Assembly (NCBI GenBank): GCA_037953745.1
Contig: JBAKBP010006534.1
Location: 1-64,000 of the forward strand
DNA length: 64,000 nucleotides
Direction of reading: 5' to 3'
From: Lithodes maja
Lineage: Eukaryota > Arthropoda > Malacostraca > Decapoda > Lithodidae
Shown: piece by piece, positions 63,313 to 64,000 of the stretch
Layout: every line of letters starts with the position of its first letter
How positions within the stretch are numbered: position 1 is the stretch's first letter
Made by a program: the position numbers and the translations under genes
Notes under the pieces: generated by a model
Seen by the model: only the letters and a program-made list of their open reading frames with translations
What the model was told of the DNA's origin: nothing
The model's database searches: none

Positions 63313-63525
63313 CTAAGGAGGTTAATTGAGGTTATTGATTATGGATTATTTATTATGTATTCTATAATAATATTGATAATTGAATATTGATTACTGATAT
63401 ATTTCACCATTGTAACTATTCCTAAGTCACTGTCGTCTGCTTTCATGCATTGTTTGGGACTCAGGAAAATCAATACAAGTTTTCGTAAGGCTTGCTTGCA
63501 AGCCAGGAGTCATATGACTGGCTGG
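63313..63525. other. AT-rich spacer
   Basis: The spacer is AT-rich (TTATTGATTATGGATTATTT-like). No gene or inverted repeat is recognised. Confidence 0.5.
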
Positions 63526-63528
63526 CTG

Positions 63529-63584
<56 letters not shown>

Positions 63585-63966
63585 GGCCGAACAGCCCCAA
63601 GGCCCCGAGTAAAGCCAAGGCCATAAACGAGCGCCCCCACAGAACCCTCCCTGCCGACCACAATAAAGCCTGGGTGACCGAAGCCACTCCATGGCGGGGA
63701 GCTGAGAGGGTGCGTAAACGCCCGGGAAACCAAAGCCCCACCCAGGGCCCTGTGCCCCTCAGCAATTATGAAGAGAAAGTTGAGGGGCAAAGGAATAATA
63801 TGACGCTTTAGCTTCCAATCTTGGTAGATTGGGAGGTCAATCCACGGAAGAGACGCCGTCACTTGAGATCTAGAAAATATATAAGTAAAAGGAACAGTCA
63901 GAGTAAGCTATGGGTATGGCAGAGATCGCTCAGGTCTCACTCTGATAGACCAGCCCATCGCCATGT
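63526..63966 (-). mobile_element. Short non-autonomous repeat related to the 2A-LINE, copy 3
   Basis: It matches copy 2 along its whole length, including the head segment 63870-63963, with small indels. Its tail is a long antisense (AAC)n run (plus-strand (TTG)n, 63528-63582). The same tail type closes the 2A-LINE at 27077. The final 34 bases of the window show nothing recognisable. Confidence 0.72.
63528..63582. repeat. (TTG)n microsatellite
   Basis: About 18 TTG units form the expanded tail of the adjoining antisense repeat. Thr- or Gln-only reading frames across it are artefacts. Confidence 0.92.
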
Positions 63967-64000
63967 GTTCTTGTTGTTGTTGGTTATACGGACGACCCGC

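Overview
This window looks like intergenic or intronic DNA from a large, repeat-laden invertebrate genome. A decapod crustacean is the most plausible source. That is an inference from three things: very dense (TC)n, (AC)n and (AAT)n microsatellites; the mixture of CR1-like, RTE-like, DIRS and Ty3/gypsy elements; and a short (TTAGG)n tract, the arthropod telomere motif. No bacterial-style operon, rRNA or tRNA gene was found. The only host coding sequence I can support is one exon-like segment (about 46027-46172) resembling the zinc-binding N-terminus of adenosine deaminase-like protein (ADAL/MAPDA).

Layout. 1-1695 is a 15/21-bp minisatellite. 1.7-9.5 kb holds TTAA-flanked MITEs, simple repeats and CR1 3' tails. 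9533-12807 is a TTAA-flanked MITE whose 105-bp core is amplified to about 30 copies; a one-core relative lies at 46201-46417. 13.7-14.7 kb is a decayed antisense LINE. 15.46-20.0 kb is an apparently intact CR1-like element (esterase ORF1 plus endonuclease/RT ORF2). It is followed by a broken second copy (20.5-23.1 kb), which is cut off by a second LINE (23.1-27.1 kb) whose protein carries a 2A-type GDIESNPGP motif, a PHD-like finger, an endonuclease and an RT. 27.1-34.85 kb is a decayed DIRS-type tyrosine-recombinase retrotransposon with inverted terminal repeats. Its left repeat is split by a TTAA MITE, and a 660-bp LINE fragment with a 12-bp target duplication sits near its right end.

35.1-41.6 kb is a LINE with a coiled-coil ORF1 and an endonuclease/RT ORF2. 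ORF2 is interrupted by a 2.0-kb piggyBac derivative (38142-40143) that keeps its termini and C-terminal cysteine-rich domain but lacks the catalytic core. 42.07-50.8 kb holds two antisense copies of a related LINE, separated by the TTAGG tract, the ADAL-like exon and the single-unit MITE. 51.0-52.99 kb holds more LINE and SINE-like pieces.

52989-62526 is a Ty3/gypsy-like LTR element with 1.85-kb LTRs differing mainly by two 7-bp repeat units. Its gag-protease is recognisable but its pol consists of in-frame remnants, and a TA-flanked MITE sits immediately upstream of the gag start. The LTR element itself landed in the FADD region of an antisense LINE RT. The window ends with two antisense copies of a short non-autonomous repeat that shares both end motifs with the 2A-bearing LINE.

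The genes do not form a pathway; they are a nested record of transposition. The orders that can be read are: LINE, then gypsy element, with the MITE at its gag start nested inside; LINE, then piggyBac derivative; DIRS, then MITE and LINE fragment; CR1 copy 2, then 2A-LINE. The best candidates for something new are the MITE-to-satellite conversion, the 2A-bearing LINE with a possible short partner, and the two internally deleted elements that keep long open frames.
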